A DNA stretch of 64,000 bases, from contig CAMHAM010000007.1 in the NCBI GenBank assembly GCA_946183415.1, positions 40,008-104,007 of the forward strand, read 5' to 3'. The notes under the pieces were generated by a model, which saw only the letters and a list, made by a program, of their open reading frames with translations, did no database searches and had not been told where the DNA came from. This document shows positions 62,051 to 64,000 of this stretch, in pieces. Position 1 is the stretch's first letter. Every line of letters begins with the position of its first letter. Source of the stretch: an uncultured Prevotella sp. (lineage in GTDB: Bacteria; Bacteroidota; Bacteroidia; Bacteroidales; Bacteroidaceae). A program made the position numbers and the translations under genes.

Positions 62051-63139
62051 ATGAAGAAGATTTGTATTCTTGCTGGTGCACGGCCTAACTTTGTGAAAGT
62101 AGCGCCTCTCGTCAGGGCCATCGGCGGTTCTGCTGAGGCTGAGTGCCTGCTCGTCTATGCAGGTCGTGATGACGATCCCACGCTCGAAGCTTCGCTCTTC
62201 GACGATCTCCAGATGCCTCGCCCGCAGTTCTATCTCGGGGTTGACTCCGTGAGTCTCAATGAGATTACCAGTCGGGTGATGGCTCAGTTCGATGCCTTCC
62301 TCGACGATCATCCCGTCGATGTGGTGATCGTGGTCGATGATCTGGCCTCGACGATGGCGGCTGCGATCGTCACGAAGAAGCGGGGCATCCGTCTGGCTCA
62401 CCTCGTAGCGGGCACGCGCTCCTTCGATATCTCGATGCCGAAGGAAATCAACCGCCTCGTCATTGATGCCCTCAGCGACTATCTCTTCACTGCCGGGGTT
62501 AGAAGCACGGGGGTGGCGACACGCGAACAGTCGGAGAACTCACAGACGTATATGGTCGGCAATATCCTGATGGACACGCTGCGCTTCAATTACGGGCGGC
62601 TGAAAAAGCCTGACATCACTGGGCTTGACGGCGTGCTTGGGGAAAAGCGTTATCTGGTCTTCACCCTGAACCGTAAGGCACTGATGGCCGATACGGAGAA
62701 TCTGGGCAGGATGCTCTCCGCAATGGTGGCGTCGGCGGGTGATATGCCCATCGTGGCACCGCTTCGCGGTTGTGCAAGAGAAGTGGTAGCTGGCATTAAA
62801 GCAATGGATTCTGGTAAATTTAGGAATCTTATGGTAATCAATTCGTTATCATACCTTGAATTCGGTTGGCTTACGGCGCATGCGGCAGGTGTGATTACCG
62901 ACTCGGGTAATGTGGCTGAGGAGGCGACCTTCAACGGTGTGCCCTGTATCACGCTCAACAACTATACCGAGCACCAGGAGACCGTCAGCGTGGGTTCCAA
63001 CGTCCTTGTGGGCGAAGACCCAGAAAAACTCCGTGCTGCTGTCGCTCAGATGGTGGCTGGCACCTGGAAGAAGTCTGCCCTCCCTGATCGCTGGGACGGC
63101 CGCACCGCCGACCGCATCCTCCAGATCCTCCTTTCTTAG
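62051..63139 (+). CDS. UDP-N-acetylglucosamine 2-epimerase (WecB) homologue with altered active site
   Basis: The protein has about 362 residues (an adjacent ATG at 62048 is possible). The fold is clear: ICILAGARPNFVKVAPL, RSFDISMPKEINRL, ITDSGNVAEEA. Several hallmark residues differ: the usual H-V-E-A-G reads HLVAG, the catalytic-histidine segment (usually T-x-H-R-R-E-N) reads FTLNRKALM, and the T-E-R-P-E element reads TEHQE. It may have a different reaction or be a non-catalytic relative. No ManNAc-dehydrogenase gene is nearby. Confidence 0.85.
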   Translation: MKKICILAGARPNFVKVAPLVRAIGGSAEAECLLVYAGRDDDPTLEASLFDDLQMPRPQFYLGVDSVSLNEITSRVMAQFDAFLDDHPVDVVIVVDDLASTMAAAIVTKKRGIRLAHLVAGTRSFDISMPKEINRLVIDALSDYLFTAGVRSTGVATREQSENSQTYMVGNILMDTLRFNYGRLKKPDITGLDGVLGEKRYLVFTLNRKALMADTENLGRMLSAMVASAGDMPIVAPLRGCAREVVAGIKAMDSGKFRNLMVINSLSYLEFGWLTAHAAGVITDSGNVAEEATFNGVPCITLNNYTEHQETVSVGSNVLVGEDPEKLRAAVAQMVAGTWKKSALPDRWDGRTADRILQILLS

Positions 63140-63142
63140 ATA

Positions 63143-63345
63143 ATAAGAACTTTTTAGATAGAAGAATTTTTTTAGACATAAGAACATAAGAACATATTTT
63201 TATCTTTATAAGATAATAAGAACATAAGAACAAAAATAAGGCTACGCCCTCAAAATGCGCAGCCTTAATTTTTTATAGCTATTCTTCCTTAAAAATTTAT
63301 GTTCTTATGTTCTTCTGTCTAAAAATAAAGTTCTTCTGTCTGAAA
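63143..63345. repeat. Palindromic cluster of AAGAACATAAGAACA repeats
   Basis: AAGAACATAAGAACA occurs directly twice (63180 and 63218) and once inverted (63300-63314, a perfect 15-bp match). GTTCTTCTGTCT occurs twice on the right side. The cluster surrounds the terminator at 63238-63274. Confidence 0.8.
63238..63274. terminator. Rho-independent terminator between the WecB-like and rubrerythrin genes
   Basis: AAGGCT-A-CGC pairs with GCG-C-AGCCTT around a nine-base loop, followed by a T-rich tract. Flanking inverted repeats would lengthen it, and it could serve both convergent genes. Confidence 0.88.
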
Positions 63346-63349
63346 ACCA

Positions 63350-63892
63350 TCAATAGTTCTCGGCTTTGACTTGGAAGTAGGCCTGGGGATGGTCGCAGAC
63401 GGGACATACCTCGGGAGCCTTCTTGCCTACGACGATGTGACCGCAGTTGGCACACTGCCAGATGACATCACCGTCCTTTGAGAACACGCGCTCCTTCTTG
63501 ATGTTGTCGAGCAACTTACGGTAGCGCGCCTCGTGCTCCTTCTCGATCTTGGCTACGCCCTCAAACTTCTCGGCTATCTCGTCGAAGCCCTCCTCGCGAG
63601 CCTCCTGAGCCATGCGGGCATACATATCCGTCCACTCGAAGTTCTCGCCGTTGGCTGCTGCCTCGAGGTTCTCGGGCGTCGACTTGATGCTGCCGCCCTC
63701 CAGCAGTTTGAACCACATCTTGGCGTGCTCCTTCTCGTTGTTGGCTGTCTCCTCGAAGATGGCTGCTATCTGTACGTAGCCGTCTTTCTTGGCCTTCGAT
63801 GCCCAGTAGCTGTACTTGTTGCGTGCCTGACTCTCGCCTGCGAATGCTTCCTGCAGGTTCTTCTCTGTCTTTGTTCCTTTTAGTTCTTTCAT
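63350..63892 (-). CDS. rbr: Rubrerythrin
   Basis: The protein has 180 residues. The ferritin-like diiron domain (residues ~1-135) has [16 protein letters not shown] and [12 protein letters not shown], with the E and E-x-x-H ligands. The C-terminal rubredoxin-like iron site has two C-x-x-C pairs (WQCANCG and EVCPVCD). It reduces hydrogen peroxide in the cytosol of anaerobes and supports an anaerobic host. No -7 box of the usual type was seen upstream. Confidence 0.97.
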   Translation of the reverse strand: MKELKGTKTEKNLQEAFAGESQARNKYSYWASKAKKDGYVQIAAIFEETANNEKEHAKMWFKLLEGGSIKSTPENLEAAANGENFEWTDMYARMAQEAREEGFDEIAEKFEGVAKIEKEHEARYRKLLDNIKKERVFSKDGDVIWQCANCGHIVVGKKAPEVCPVCDHPQAYFQVKAENY

Positions 63893-63935
63893 AATAGTAT
63901 TTGTTTAAAATATTGAATCATTCTCTGATGAAATG

Positions 63936-64000
63936 TTATAACGGTATCCACATCCAGAAGGTCGAGCCCTTGTCCTTGCCCTCAGACGTCATGCCGATGT
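63936..64000 (-). CDS. C-terminus of a sensor histidine kinase (partial)
   Basis: Only the last 20 codons plus stop are inside the window: IGMTSEGKDKGSTFWMWIPL. The G-K-G-S-T-F-type ending with W-I-P-L is the usual end of the kinase ATP-binding domain. The N-terminal part lies beyond the right edge. Confidence 0.75.
   Translation of the reverse strand, partial: IGMTSEGKDKGSTFWMWIPL

Noticed and set aside
63143..63345. CRISPR array
   Set aside because: The repeats are short, overlapping and partly inverted, without regular unique spacers.

Overview
The window is chromosomal DNA of a Bacteroidales bacterium, most likely Prevotella or a close relative. The evidence is the Bacteroidota promoter consensus (TTTG, 19-20 bp, TAnnTTTG) in front of gene after gene, the near absence of Shine-Dalgarno sequences, and the gene content: a MalQ with N-terminal CBM20 modules, a beta-propeller sensor of the hybrid two-component type, a long-form GDP-fucose synthase, and an AAA/PD-(D/E)XK protein. 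No rRNA, tRNA or CRISPR array was seen.

From 1 to about 33 kb lies a mosaic surface-polysaccharide region. It holds 17 glycosyltransferases (GT4, GT2 and one GT11 alpha-1,2-fucosyltransferase type), a hexapeptide acetyltransferase, UDP-galactopyranose mutase, three membrane acyltransferase-3 proteins, a GH16 glucanase, a UbiA/phosphoribosyl-lipid synthase homologue, an SGNH-type esterase, an AbiE toxin-antitoxin pair and an AAA ATPase. It is not one operon: genes lie on both strands in units of one to three, many with their own promoter, some predicted leaderless.

Inside this region, 18008-20877 is a compact two-gene island: a VirE-N/VapE primase-helicase-like protein and a small uncharacterised protein. 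It is bounded by a perfect 22-bp inverted repeat. Each end carries four copies of the 9-mer GCATACACT, arranged as a mirror image of the other end. Three 22-bp-period palindromes (GTCCCA...TGGGAC) lie between its two genes. This is the best candidate here for an undescribed replicating or mobile element.

From 44879 down to 32496 is the export and assembly operon on the minus strand. In order it encodes a receiver-only response regulator, a pseudo-receiver/sugar-phosphate transferase fusion, a short TolC-like protein, a Wzz-like protein with a degenerate kinase domain, an O-antigen ligase/polymerase, three GT2 enzymes (two with QxxRW motifs), Wzm and Wzt ABC-exporter subunits, and an unknown protein. 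GDP-fucose synthesis (manC-gmd-fcl, 49946-46594) lies beyond xylulokinase and feeds the fucosyltransferase.

From 50 to 64 kb the genes are mainly housekeeping: dedA, a TPR protein, glnS, mltG, malQ, a HAD phosphatase and riboflavin synthase, preceded by a probable structured RNA. These are followed by a kinase-less propeller sensor, a WecB-like protein with altered active-site motifs, rubrerythrin, and the C-terminus of a histidine kinase.
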